The notes beneath the pieces were generated by a model that ran no database searches, had not been told where the DNA came from, and saw only the letters and a list, made by a program, of their open reading frames with translations. Below, piece by piece: positions 44,796-54,000 of a DNA stretch of 64,000 bases. Origin of the DNA: Endozoicomonas gorgoniicola (GTDB taxonomy: Bacteria > Pseudomonadota > Gammaproteobacteria > Pseudomonadales > Endozoicomonadaceae); assembly GCF_025562715.2 (NCBI RefSeq), contig NZ_JAPFCC010000001.1:4300501-4364500 (forward strand). The letters run 5' to 3'. A program made the translations under genes and the position numbers. The number at the start of each line of letters is the position of its first letter. Positions within the stretch are counted from its first letter, which is position 1.

Positions 44796-45299
44796 ATGAC
44801 ATCAACCCAAGTTCCTTTTACCACCTGGTATCTGGCTATGGAGCACGAGCATGAACTGGTAAAAAAGCCTCTGCTCGATGCTCGCTTCAAGATTCGTGAA
44901 TGCCTTGAGAAACAGTTTGAAATCAACCGCTTTTTCTACCAGTTTGTAGGATGCCACTGGGAATGGACCGACAAATTAAGCTGGGATGATGAACAGTGGC
45001 AGGCTTATGCAGAAGCTCCAAATCGTCGAACCTGGATCGCTTACGTCGATAACAGTCCCGCCGGTTATTTGGAGCTGAGCAAAAATGAAGACAATGTAGT
45101 TGAGCTTGATTATTTTGGTCTGGCCAGGCGTTTTGTTGGTCGTGGGTATGGTGGAGGCTTTCTGAGCTTTGCCATTGAGGCGGCCTGGCAATGGGGCGCT
45201 CAGCGGGTGCAGGTCAACACCTGTTCAAAAGATCACCCTGACGCTCTGGCGAACTACCAGGCCCGGGGATTCAGCCTCTACAAAACCATTACCAGGTAA
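44796..45299 (+). CDS. GNAT-family acetyltransferase
   Basis: 167 residues. Acetyl-CoA binding motif around RFVGRGYGGGFLSFAIEAAW, preceded by VVELDYFGL, and a C-terminal NYQARGF segment where NxxA.GF is typical of GNAT folds. Substrate unknown. It is followed after 13 bases by a DUF2956 gene. Confidence 0.88.
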   Translation: MTSTQVPFTTWYLAMEHEHELVKKPLLDARFKIRECLEKQFEINRFFYQFVGCHWEWTDKLSWDDEQWQAYAEAPNRRTWIAYVDNSPAGYLELSKNEDNVVELDYFGLARRFVGRGYGGGFLSFAIEAAWQWGAQRVQVNTCSKDHPDALANYQARGFSLYKTITR

Positions 45300-45312
45300 C
45301 TCCAACAGACTT

Positions 45313-45660
45313 ATGGCTAAAACCACGAAAAAACCGGCAGTTTCTGCTGAAACCAGAGAAGAAGCGTTAAAGATTGCCAGGGCTACCCAGAAGCCCGGAC
45401 AAACCAAGGAACAGACCCGTCTGATTGCCATGGGCATCCAGAAAGGTATTGACCAGTACAAAAAACAGCAAAAAACTAAAGCCCGGGAGCTGGACCGACG
45501 CCTGAAGACGATTAAACGCCACAGGGAAAATGAGCCTGTCGTTGAAAAGATTACCGAGACAACAACCTCTGTCGTTTACCGACAAAGCAAATTACCCTGG
45601 GTGTTGCTGGGCCTTAGCTGGGCAGGCATGGCAGGCTACCTGTACTACCTCACGCTCTAA
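45313..45660 (+). CDS. DUF2956 family protein
   Basis: 115 residues from ATG 45313. The basic, helical N-terminal part (SAETREEALKIARATQKPGQ) is the family hallmark, and one C-terminal membrane segment (LPWVLLGLSWAGMAGYLYYL) follows. Function unknown. Convergent with the anion transporter, whose stop codon overlaps it by 4 bases. Confidence 0.85.
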   Translation: MAKTTKKPAVSAETREEALKIARATQKPGQTKEQTRLIAMGIQKGIDQYKKQQKTKARELDRRLKTIKRHRENEPVVEKITETTTSVVYRQSKLPWVLLGLSWAGMAGYLYYLTL

Positions 45661-47132
45661 AAAATCTTACCCACCAGAAGCGAACATAAACCAGTAATGA
45701 TCGCTATTCCGGCAAGGTTGAGAATCAAGCCACTGCGTACCATTTGCCGGATCGACAACATGCCGGAACCAAACACGATCGCATTGGGCGGTGTCGCAAC
45801 AGGAAGCATAAAGGCACAGCTGGCTGCTATGGCAGCCGGTATGGCCAGCATCTGCGGGTCCATCCCCAGCGAAACAGCAAGGGCGCCCAGCGGAGGCAGA
45901 AAGGCTGCCGTGGTGGCGGTATTACTGGTAATTTCAGTCAGGAAAATAATCACCGTAACCACCAGTCCAATCGCCATCAATAAAGGCATTCCTTCCAGAA
46001 TATTCATATTTCCGGCAATCCATTCAGCCAGGCCGGTTTTGCGGATCATCGCTGCCAGACTCAAGCCCCCACCAAAGAGCAATAAAACATCCCAGGGCAG
46101 TCGCTGAATATCTTTCCATCCCATCAGGAACGCCAGCTTTTTCCAGCGCACAGGTATAACAAACAAGGCAATGGCACCGCACAGGGCAATCGTTGTGTCA
46201 GTCAAGGCAATGCCGGGAAAATGTCGCAGAATTAACGGCCGGAATATCCAGCCAGCTGCCGTCAGAAGAAAAATCGTGGCAACCGCCTTTTCACCTCGCG
46301 AAAGCCCTCCCATTTCAGCCAGCTGCTGTTTAAGGGAATGCTTTACTGTTTCATTGTCTTCCGTACGCAGGCTGTAGCCGCCACGACTCAGCCACCAGCC
46401 AGTCACTATCAGCATCAACACACTGGCTGGAACACCAATAATCAACCACTGGGCAAAACCCAGCTCAATACCATATTGTTCCTGCAAAAAGGCAGCCAGC
46501 AATGCATTAGGCGGTGTGCCAATCAAAGTGGCAAAGCCGCCGATGGAAGCGCCATAAGCAATCGCCAGTAACAGTGCGCTGGGAAATTCACCCTGGTTCT
46601 GGTGATGATCCCGCATCATGGCAATCACCGACATGCCGATCGGCAACATCATAATGGCAGTGGCGGTATTAGAGACCCACATACTGATAAACGCCGTAGC
46701 TATCATAAACCCTATAACCTGACGTCGCTCTCCAGTACCACTGGCCAGCATGGTGTGCAGGGCAATGCGTCGGTGCAGGTTCCAGCGCTCCATGGCGAGT
46801 CCCAGTATAAACCCGCCCATAAACAGAAAAATAACCGGATGGGCATAAGGAGCAGCAACCTTGTCGAGACCCGAAAGGTTCAGTAACGGTGCCAGCAGCA
46901 ATGGCAACAGTGCAGTGACAGGTATTGGCAGAGCTTCAGTGGACCAGAAAATAGCCATCATCATCGCCAGACCCGCACAGCGCCAGGCAGGGTCGCTCAT
47001 ACCTTCCGGGGCAGGAACCAACAAGGTTATTCCCAACAATAAGACCCCCGACACAAAACCAATAAGCCAGCGGGACGCTCCCAGTTCTGCGTCAACCGCA
47101 GGCGTTTCATTTTCCGAAGGGGGTTGAGACAT
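45657..47132 (-). CDS. DASS/SLC13-family sodium-anion symporter
   Basis: 491 residues, about 12 membrane segments. The two SNT signatures (SNTATAIM and SNTATTAA) that line the carboxylate/Na+ site are present, along with STEALPIPVTALLP. This family takes up dicarboxylates such as succinate, or sulfate. The length matches bacterial VcINDY-type carriers. Start ATG 47132. Confidence 0.9.
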   Translation of the reverse strand: MSQPPSENETPAVDAELGASRWLIGFVSGVLLLGITLLVPAPEGMSDPAWRCAGLAMMMAIFWSTEALPIPVTALLPLLLAPLLNLSGLDKVAAPYAHPVIFLFMGGFILGLAMERWNLHRRIALHTMLASGTGERRQVIGFMIATAFISMWVSNTATAIMMLPIGMSVIAMMRDHHQNQGEFPSALLLAIAYGASIGGFATLIGTPPNALLAAFLQEQYGIELGFAQWLIIGVPASVLMLIVTGWWLSRGGYSLRTEDNETVKHSLKQQLAEMGGLSRGEKAVATIFLLTAAGWIFRPLILRHFPGIALTDTTIALCGAIALFVIPVRWKKLAFLMGWKDIQRLPWDVLLLFGGGLSLAAMIRKTGLAEWIAGNMNILEGMPLLMAIGLVVTVIIFLTEITSNTATTAAFLPPLGALAVSLGMDPQMLAIPAAIAASCAFMLPVATPPNAIVFGSGMLSIRQMVRSGLILNLAGIAIITGLCSLLVGKIF

Positions 47133-47436
47133 GTTATTTTCCTGATGATCACTCTGTAAATGTGTCGGTCAATGGCCTGATCTATTGAGCTATAGCGACA
47201 TTGCCCCTCCACGATTGCTTGCTGCAATAGTTTGAACAGAACGTCCCATCGATCAGAAGGGAATTATAAACCAGTATGATAACCAGCCTGCCTGAATAAG
47301 CGGCACCCCGCAAAGATGAGACAAATCACATGAAACACCCCTGCTTCCACCATGCTAATGCGAATTTCCACTGAGCACAGTTACAACGGCTCTCTGTTAT
47401 ACTGGCTGGCTTTATCATCAAAACAAAGAGTCCATC
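47133..47436. other. Intergenic region between divergent transporter and dbpA
   Basis: No gene is supported. It should hold the promoters for both flanking genes; no clear -35/-10 pair, riboswitch or operator was recognised. Confidence 0.4.
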
Positions 47437-48816
47437 TTGAGTCAGGCACTGTTTTCCAGCTTACCACTCCCCCCCGCCCTGTTAACCAACCTGAAAACCA
47501 TTGGTTATCAGGAGATGACAGCCATCCAGCAGCAGAGCCTGCCCCTGGCTCTTGACGGCAAAGACCTGATTGCCAAGGCTAAAACCGGTAGCGGCAAAAC
47601 GGCGGCTTTCAGTATCCCGATGCTGACTAAAATCCGTCAGCGCTTTTTTGGCTGCCAGGCTCTGGTACTTTGTCCAACGCGGGAGCTGGCGACGCAGGTG
47701 GCGAACGAAATTCGCAGGCTGGCTCGCTACCAGCAGAACATAAAGGTCGTAACACTCTGTGGCGGTCAGCCCATAGGGCCACAGATAGGCTCTCTGGCTC
47801 ACGGCGCTCATATTGTGGTGGGTACTCCGGGGCGTATTCAGGATCACCTGCGCAAACGAACCCTCTGCCTTGAAAAAGTCAGCACACTGGTGCTGGACGA
47901 AGCCGACCGTATGCTGGATATGGGGTTCATTGACGCCATTGAAAACATCATTGACCACACACCCGGCCATCGTCAGACCCTGCTGTTCTCTGCTACCTAC
48001 CCGAAAGGCATTCGCCAGCTCAGTGACCGGTTCCAGAATGAGCCTGAAGAAGTCACCGTTGAGTCTGTGCATAGCCACCAGCATATTGCACAGTCTTTCT
48101 ATCAGGCGGATCACCATGAAAAACCCGATGTTCTGCACAAACTGCTGGCACATCACCAGCCATCGTCCAGCGTCATTTTCTGCAATACCAAACAGGTGTG
48201 TAAGGATGTGGGGGTAGAACTGTACAATCTTGGTTACAAACCTCTGGTTCTCCACGGTGATATGGATCAGAAAGAGCGCGATCAGATGCTGGTACGCTTT
48301 TCCAATCAGAGTTCCAATATCCTGATCGCTACTGACGTTGCAGCCCGTGGACTGGATATTGATGACCTGGCCTGTGTAATCAATTACGACCTCAGTCGCG
48401 ACCCCGAAGTGCATGTTCATCGCATCGGGCGTACAGGCCGTGCAGGCAAAGAAGGTCTGGCATTCAGCCTCTACACATCCAAAGAACATTACAAACTGGA
48501 ACGCATTGCAGACATACTGCAATCAGAGCTGTCTGAATCTGACCCCAGCCACCTGCCAAAACCGAAAACCGAAGCCCCGAAAGCTCCCATGGTGACGCTG
48601 GCCATTGATGGTGGACGCAAACACAAGGTAAGACCCGGCGATATTCTCGGCGCCCTGACCGGCGATGCTGGCATTGCCGGAGATCAGGTGGGAAAAATCA
48701 ATGTCTTTGATTTTGTGGCTTATGTCGCTATAAAAAGAGAGTCGGCTCGCAAGGCTTTGAGCCGACTGGAGCAAGGAAAGATCAAAGGCAGGAAGTTTAA
48801 AGTTCGCCGGATTTAA
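47437..48816 (+). CDS. dbpA: ATP-dependent RNA helicase DbpA
   Basis: 459 residues from a TTG start (MSQALFSSLPLPPALLTNL). DEAD-box motifs in order: AKTGSGKT, PTRELA, DEAD, SAT and HRIGRTGRAG. The C-terminal RNA-binding domain (RPGDILGALTGDAGI) binds hairpin 92 of 23S rRNA, giving the protein its role in 50S subunit assembly. The length matches E. coli DbpA (457). Confidence 0.93.
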   Translation: MSQALFSSLPLPPALLTNLKTIGYQEMTAIQQQSLPLALDGKDLIAKAKTGSGKTAAFSIPMLTKIRQRFFGCQALVLCPTRELATQVANEIRRLARYQQNIKVVTLCGGQPIGPQIGSLAHGAHIVVGTPGRIQDHLRKRTLCLEKVSTLVLDEADRMLDMGFIDAIENIIDHTPGHRQTLLFSATYPKGIRQLSDRFQNEPEEVTVESVHSHQHIAQSFYQADHHEKPDVLHKLLAHHQPSSSVIFCNTKQVCKDVGVELYNLGYKPLVLHGDMDQKERDQMLVRFSNQSSNILIATDVAARGLDIDDLACVINYDLSRDPEVHVHRIGRTGRAGKEGLAFSLYTSKEHYKLERIADILQSELSESDPSHLPKPKTEAPKAPMVTLAIDGGRKHKVRPGDILGALTGDAGIAGDQVGKINVFDFVAYVAIKRESARKALSRLEQGKIKGRKFKVRRI

Positions 48817-48821
48817 AGCGT

Positions 48822-50249
48822 TTATGCCAGCGGCAGATTAATGGTTACCAGCAAGCCACGGTCGTTATTCTCCAGATGAATATCACCACCGTGGCTATGG
48901 ATGATATTGCGGGCAATGGACATGCCCAGACCAATACCACCCGTTTCCCGGTTTCTAGACTCTTCCATCCGCACGAACGGTTCAAATACTCGTTCTGTCA
49001 TCGCTTCAGGAATACCATCGCCTTCATCCTGTATCCGTATTTGAGCGCTTTCCTGCCCTGCAGACGTACTCACATGGGCAACAGAACCATATTTCACCGC
49101 GTTCTCTATCAGGTTACGCATTGCACGCTTCAGACTCACCAGACGACAATGGGCAATAACTTCCTGACCGTCCTGATAGTGAACATGCAGGCCAATATCC
49201 CGTAAGTCTTCACACAGACTATCCAGCAGGGCATTCACATCGACCGCCCGGGTTGGTTCATTGTCTGAAGCCTGTCGTGTAAATGCCAGAGTGGCTTCAG
49301 ACATCTGGTGCATTTCATCCAGAGTGGCCAACAGCTGATCCGTGTCCGGCCCCGGTTCCATCAACTCAACTCTGAGCCGCATGGAAGTAATGGGTGTTCT
49401 CAGGTCATGGGACAAGGCTGCCAGCATACGGGTACGATCTGCCACAAACCGCTGTAGTCGTTCATTCATCAGGTTGAAAGCCCTGATCAACTCGCGAATA
49501 TCCTCAGGCCCCTCTTCCTGAAGCGAGTCGATTTTTTCACCCAGCCCCAGCCGGTGCGAAGCAGACGACAGTTTCCGCATGGGTCGGGTAATGCGGCGCA
49601 CCATAAAGATAATTCCGGCCAGAACACATAAGGTCGATATTCCCATCAAAAACGCGGTTCTTTTAGCCAGTAAGGGCATAACCTTTGGTGTCGACGACTG
49701 CATATTCAGCCACTGCCCATCATCCAGCTGGATAGAGACATTGAGAAATAACAGGTTAGGACGTCTTTTATATCGGTCATGACCCCTGTCCCCTCTGCGC
49801 TCCTCCCAATGCTTTGAACGACGGGGAGGCGTCATTTCTTCAGATCGATCACTGGCAAGATTCACCCTTACCTGTCGCCCCGGTTTCGGGTCGTCAAAAG
49901 ACCCGGCAATACGATCAATCAGCATCTGTTCTTCAGGAGAATAGTCACCAGCCGGCACCAGACTCTGGTCGGACAAACGGAAAAACGCATTCTCCCGGCG
50001 AGTCGTTTTTAAAATTGACCGGTGCAAACTGGCCGGACTGGCTTCCAGCACTTCCGCAAGGGTGGCGGTCTGACGGGTCAGCATCCACTGGTTAATGCGA
50101 TTCACAGCTTCTTTATGAGCGTCACCTGCCATCCATAGACTGATCGCCAGCGCCAGCGCCATACCCAAAAGCACCACAAGAATCATCTGGCTTGCCAGAC
50201 TTTCAGGCCAGAAACGTGATGAGCGTAATTTGCTAAAACGTTTAATCAA
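48822..50249 (-). CDS. Sensor histidine kinase of a two-component system
   Basis: 475 residues. TM1 (~21-43), a ~150-residue periplasmic sensor with a charged, Arg-rich insert (HWEERRGDRGHDRYKRR), TM2 (~195-215), HAMP, then the H-box LSHDLRTP with the phospho-His and N, G1 and G2 boxes (NLIENAVKYG, DEGDGIP, GIGLGMSI). EnvZ/RstB-like layout. The response regulator gene lies upstream on the same strand. Confidence 0.92.
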   Translation of the reverse strand: MIKRFSKLRSSRFWPESLASQMILVVLLGMALALAISLWMAGDAHKEAVNRINQWMLTRQTATLAEVLEASPASLHRSILKTTRRENAFFRLSDQSLVPAGDYSPEEQMLIDRIAGSFDDPKPGRQVRVNLASDRSEEMTPPRRSKHWEERRGDRGHDRYKRRPNLLFLNVSIQLDDGQWLNMQSSTPKVMPLLAKRTAFLMGISTLCVLAGIIFMVRRITRPMRKLSSASHRLGLGEKIDSLQEEGPEDIRELIRAFNLMNERLQRFVADRTRMLAALSHDLRTPITSMRLRVELMEPGPDTDQLLATLDEMHQMSEATLAFTRQASDNEPTRAVDVNALLDSLCEDLRDIGLHVHYQDGQEVIAHCRLVSLKRAMRNLIENAVKYGSVAHVSTSAGQESAQIRIQDEGDGIPEAMTERVFEPFVRMEESRNRETGGIGLGMSIARNIIHSHGGDIHLENNDRGLLVTINLPLA

Positions 50250-50372
50250 ATTCTATTTCCTGAAATCAGGTTGCTTTTACTATGAAAATGCAGCTCTCCC
50301 AGACTCCTCAGTCATTTTCATGTTTCGGAGTGAGCCGCATTTTCAGCTCATGGCTGTTTAGGAGCGATCTCT

Positions 50373-51107
50373 TTAAGAAACCATATTGGCCGTAAACGAA
50401 TAACCCCCACCCCAGACGGTTTTGATTAACCTGGGGTTTCTGGGATCTTCTTCTATTTTTTTGCGTAGCCTGCTGATCTGGTTATCAATGCTGCGGTCAA
50501 AAGGCAGAGCTTCACGCCCCTTGGTCATATCCAGTAACTGGTCACGACTTAATACTTTTTTGGGGTGGTTTAAAAAGACGGTCAACAAGCGGAATTCCGA
50601 TGTGCTGAGCGGCACAAGCAGGCCATCCTGCCGTTCCAGCTGATGCTGATTAAGGTCAAGCGTCCAGCCTTCAAAGCGCATTTTTTCAGGCTCATTGACT
50701 GACTGTTTCTGCGGACGAACCTCGCTCACCCGTCTTATCACTGCTTTTACTCTGGCCAGCAGTTCTCTGGGGCTGAAGGGTTTGGAAATATAATCATCAG
50801 CCCCCATTTCCAGGCCAACGATTGTGTCGGTTTCTTCGCCCAGCGCCGTCAGCATGATAACGGGTGGGCCACCCTTATCTTTCAGATAACGGCACAGGCT
50901 CAGGCCATCTTCTTCCGGCATCATGATATCCAGAATGACCAGGTCCACCGTTGTCTGCGACAACACATTGCGCATCTGCTGACCACCATCGGCCAGGCTG
51001 ACCTGATAACCATGCTGCCCTAAATAACGTCCTAACAGATCACGAATTTCGTCGTGATCATCGACCACAAGAATATGCTGTTGTTCTGCCATAGCTTTAA
51101 CAACCAC
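50373..51107 (-). CDS. OmpR-family response regulator
   Basis: 244 residues from GTG 51107, or 239 from ATG 51092; AGAGGGT precedes the GTG at good spacing. Receiver domain with the acidic pair (VVDDHDE), phospho-acceptor Asp60 and Lys in SKPFSP; C-terminal winged-helix DNA-binding domain ending VWGGGYSF. Divergent from a small periplasmic protein, the usual arrangement for an envelope-stress or metal-responsive pair. Confidence 0.93.
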   Translation of the reverse strand: MVVKAMAEQQHILVVDDHDEIRDLLGRYLGQHGYQVSLADGGQQMRNVLSQTTVDLVILDIMMPEEDGLSLCRYLKDKGGPPVIMLTALGEETDTIVGLEMGADDYISKPFSPRELLARVKAVIRRVSEVRPQKQSVNEPEKMRFEGWTLDLNQHQLERQDGLLVPLSTSEFRLLTVFLNHPKKVLSRDQLLDMTKGREALPFDRSIDNQISRLRKKIEEDPRNPRLIKTVWGGGYSFTANMVS

Positions 51108-51156
51108 TTTACTGACCCTCTCTTGTCTCGATTATACGGGCTCAGATTAAGCAAAG

Positions 51157-51205
51157 TTGTATCAAATATTATCAGCCTGACAAAAAGCACTGCCAGTTGA
51201 TACAA
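51157..51205. promoter_or_regulatory. Inverted repeat, candidate operator between two-component system and periplasmic gene
   Basis: TTGTATCAA (51157-51165) and TTGATACAA (51197-51205) are exact reverse complements, 31 bases apart, in the divergent promoter region. Separated identical sites suit binding by the adjacent OmpR-type regulator, possibly to control both transcripts. Confidence 0.55.
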
Positions 51206-51295
51206 ATTGCGACAACTGACCGCGCTGAAGAGATATTTCTGAGACATCCCCACGCTTTAATGAGAAGCGTAAACCAGACAAACGAGGAAGGGTCC

Positions 51296-51727
51296 ATGAA
51301 CAAAAAAACATCTATCGCTTTTATCGCCGCAGGCCTGATCGCCATCACATCGGCTTTTGCATGGTACGGTGAAACGCAAGACTCTGAAGGTCATGAGCAC
51401 CGGTCAGAACACTGCATGAAAGGCGGCAGGCATCATGGTTACAAGATGGGGAAACGTGGCTGGGCTGGTCACAAAATAATGGAGAGAGAATTCACCGCTG
51501 ACCAGATCGGGACGCTCACCAAAGCCAGACTGATTATGCGTGGTAATGAAAACCTCAAATTAGGAAAAGTAACCAGCACGGAAAATGGCTACAACGTTAC
51601 CATCGTGACTCAGGATAACTCTCTGGTGAAAGAACAACAGCTGGCGAAGAACGGCATGCCTGTTAAAAAATTTGAGCGCCTGCAAAAGCGTATTGAAGCA
51701 CGCAAGGCAAAAGCCAGCTCTCAGTAA
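51296..51727 (+). CDS. Small His-rich periplasmic protein
   Basis: 143 residues from ATG 51296 (GAGGAAGG upstream). The signal peptide (IAFIAAGLIAITSAFA) is followed by a short His/Cys/Gly-rich stretch (HEHRSEHC..GRHHGYKMG), then a PepSY-like domain (ARLIMRGNENLKLGKVTSTENGY). The His-rich segment could bind metal. Divergent from the two-component system, which probably controls it. Confidence 0.75.
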   Translation: MNKKTSIAFIAAGLIAITSAFAWYGETQDSEGHEHRSEHCMKGGRHHGYKMGKRGWAGHKIMEREFTADQIGTLTKARLIMRGNENLKLGKVTSTENGYNVTIVTQDNSLVKEQQLAKNGMPVKKFERLQKRIEARKAKASSQ

Positions 51728-51949
51728 TACCCATTCCGGTCGGCAGGGCTGGCTCATACAACGCCCTGCATGGGTGATAAACTCTTAGACACATCCGATT
51801 TAAGAAATTTGACGCTAAATAAGTTGGGACAGTACGAGGAACTCAACTTCTGGGTGTGCGACCCATGGTTCAACATACATTGCAAAATGTATCTGTACGG
51901 TCAAATGGTGACGTGAACTACTCGCCCCTGAAGGAGCGAGCTTCCAATA

Positions 51950-53332
51950 CTAAGCAGCTACCGCAGTAGCAACTGTTCTTTTCTTTTTTGACGTTTCGCT
52001 GCCAGATGCGGGAGAGTGCTTGCACTTTCCCGTCTTACGAATGGCTCCACGTCCTTTAGTCAGCACAGGAATACCCTTGCCAACCAACTCTGTTCCGGAG
52101 TCTAAAAGTAAATTAATTGCTCGTTTCTTAGTTACGATGCTGGCGTTTCGGTCAGCGTTGTCAACGTGTCCGCAGCTACCGCAAGAAAACAATTCCTGTG
52201 TCTTACGGTTGTCGGGGTGAGTGTAGTCGCATTCCGCACACTCTTGACTCGTATAATGTGCAGGCACTTTGAATACTGCCTTACCTGCTCTTGCCGCTTT
52301 GTAGCGGGTGTAACTTTCCAGATAATGCCAGCCAACATTTAGCACAGCCTTGTTGAGCCCTGCTTTGGCCCTGGCTCTATTTGGAACAAACTTGCCGTTT
52401 CTATCTTTCCTGACCTTTGGCTTGCGAGTCATCTTCGAGGTTTTCAGGTTCTCGAAAATGATGACCTTCGCCTTGCTATCGACTATCTTCCGACTGGTTT
52501 TGTGGCAGAAGTCTTGCCGGATACTTGCCACCTTTTTATGTTGACGGGCTATCCGGTTTTTTGTCTTTTGCCTGCGGTTAGAGCCTTTGGTTTGGCGAGA
52601 CAGACGACGTTGCAGTTTTTCAACGTACCGCTTGCGTTTATCCATGCTCTTTTTCTGATTCTCCGTGAAGTCGTAAGCCTCCACGCCGGTATGCACTGGT
52701 ATTGCAACACCACGATCCACGCCAATGACATACTCTTCCAGCCATTCTTTAGAAGCACCTTTCAGGTACTCCAGGTGTTCCTTTTCTGTTGCGGGTTCTT
52801 CCGATCCATCGTCATAGCAGAAAGAAACGAAGTACCGACCAATCTCTTTCCTGATGTAAAGGGACTTGGGCTCGTTGAATGCACCGTGGGACTTGAACGA
52901 CAGATAACCGATATTGTTGGTCTTTGTGCCTATAAAAAGACGGGTTACACCGTCATCACATACATCGAACCGGAATAATTCTTTTGTGAGGTAAATGCTG
53001 CCTTTATCAGTTTTTGGCTTCCTTTTTGGCTTGCCGCACAAACCTTTCATATGCTTCTGGAAGGTCTGATACCAGTGGGTAGCTGAATTTCTGATTATTT
53101 GACTGGGACAGCTATAGAGCCAGGGAGAAAGCTCTCTGCTTTTAAATTGAGCGGCCTTAGTGTCAACCGGCGCAAATGTCCCGACAGGGCAATATTTTCT
53201 TGCGTAGGCGCTGTAGTAGCGATGTTCGTCACACTTGGCATTCCAGATAAACCGGGCGCAACCCATCCACTGAGACAGGATCAGCTTTTGCTGGTCTGTT
53301 GGGTTGGCTTTTAATCGGATGCCCTGAAGCAT
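51950..53332 (-). CDS. tnpB: RNA-guided endonuclease TnpB (IS200/IS605 family), copy 2
   Basis: 460 residues, the same length as copy 1 and highly similar, with differences spread evenly. RuvC acidic motifs GVDRGVAIPV, IIFENLKT and DNADRNAS are intact, as is the zinc finger (CAEC..CGSC). The start at 53332 is the MLQGIRLKANPTDQQ Met. Both copies probably remain functional nucleases. Confidence 0.93.
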   Translation of the reverse strand: MLQGIRLKANPTDQQKLILSQWMGCARFIWNAKCDEHRYYSAYARKYCPVGTFAPVDTKAAQFKSRELSPWLYSCPSQIIRNSATHWYQTFQKHMKGLCGKPKRKPKTDKGSIYLTKELFRFDVCDDGVTRLFIGTKTNNIGYLSFKSHGAFNEPKSLYIRKEIGRYFVSFCYDDGSEEPATEKEHLEYLKGASKEWLEEYVIGVDRGVAIPVHTGVEAYDFTENQKKSMDKRKRYVEKLQRRLSRQTKGSNRRQKTKNRIARQHKKVASIRQDFCHKTSRKIVDSKAKVIIFENLKTSKMTRKPKVRKDRNGKFVPNRARAKAGLNKAVLNVGWHYLESYTRYKAARAGKAVFKVPAHYTSQECAECDYTHPDNRKTQELFSCGSCGHVDNADRNASIVTKKRAINLLLDSGTELVGKGIPVLTKGRGAIRKTGKCKHSPASGSETSKKKRTVATAVAA

Positions 53333-53388
53333 TGCAGTGCCTGTTATGTTGAATGCCTTTATGCTAGTGCAGCTAAGCGCTAAAAACC

Positions 53389-53520
53389 ATGCAGGCAGCA
53401 CTAGTATTTTCAGCAAAGTATCGCCGGAACGTATTCACGAGGGAAATGACCGATCAACTTCGTGAGATCTTTTCAGAAACCTGCCCGCAAATGGAGTGCC
53501 ACTTTCAGAAAATTCGTTAA
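53389..53520 (+). pseudogene. Relic of Y1 transposase TnpA
   Basis: A 43-codon frame reads ALVFSAKYRRNVFTREM and then LREIFSETCPQMECHF, matching the early part of IS605-type TnpA (VFVTKYRR.VFT). The HUH and Tyr motifs are gone. It is divergent from tnpB, the normal IS605 gene order, showing that copy 2 derives from a complete two-gene element. Confidence 0.75.
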
Positions 53521-53542
53521 GACTTCTAAACGGTCGTCACAG

Positions 53543-53589
53543 CAAGGCTAGCGCCTTGCGCTGGCTAGACCCGCCTCTAAAGAAGCGGG
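53543..53589 (-). other. Left-end hairpins of tnpB element copy 2
   Basis: CAAGGCTAGCGCCTTG (53543-53558) and CCCGCCTCTAAAGAAGCGGG (53570-53589) correspond to the two hairpins of copy 1; the first shows paired base changes that keep the stem. Confidence 0.75.
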
Positions 53590-54000
53590 TTTGCGCCAGT
53601 GTTTCGATCAAAGTCTGCCAGGTGGAAAAATGAAGGTAAAGAAATTCACTCTGCCCATATAACCGAAACGGCAGCCCAATGGGGGCTCAGGTTGTATTCT
53701 GGCAAAATACGATTTACCAGAATGACAGACAGCAATGGAAATCCTACCAGTGATTATGGGTTACATTTCTCCCGATATCGCCCGACCCCGGAAAGCTGCC
53801 TCATTTTGTAAACCTTCATGGAGTACTAACGAAACGTTTTTATAGTCTCAAATCACATTTTCTTACACTTCATCACTCAAATTAAGATTTTACTTTTATG
53901 GCTGAAACCCCGTTTATCATCTATATACATCTGTCCTGACAAGAATGTTGATTTAATCCTGCCTGAAGCAGGCCTGAATATAAAAAGACAGGTGACCTGA

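Larger units (their letters stand above)
51913..53606 (-). mobile_element. IS605-type element with tnpB and a tnpA relic (copy 2)
   Basis: The ends match copy 1: GTGAACTACTCG on the right end (plus-strand view) and GTTTCG at the left end. The flanking minus-strand TTTGAT before the left end and exact reconstruction of the interrupted gene fix both boundaries. It is 162 bp longer than copy 1 because it keeps a fragment of a divergent tnpA. No target duplication, as expected for the family. Confidence 0.85.
51770..53811 (+). pseudogene. Eighth 216-residue family member, split by a tnpB element
   Basis: The left part (51770-51912) reads LTLNKLGQYEELNFWVCDPWF and ends at MVT. The right part (from ~53607) resumes with SKSARWKNEGKEIH and runs to a stop at 53811 with RMTDSNGNP, as in copies F and G. 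Joining them at the element ends restores the exact family spacing. The N-terminal half, with the Cys and His blocks, is missing upstream, so the gene was already truncated or lost it separately. Confidence 0.82.

Noticed and set aside
47482..48522. 346-codon minus-strand frame
   Set aside because: Shadow of dbpA.
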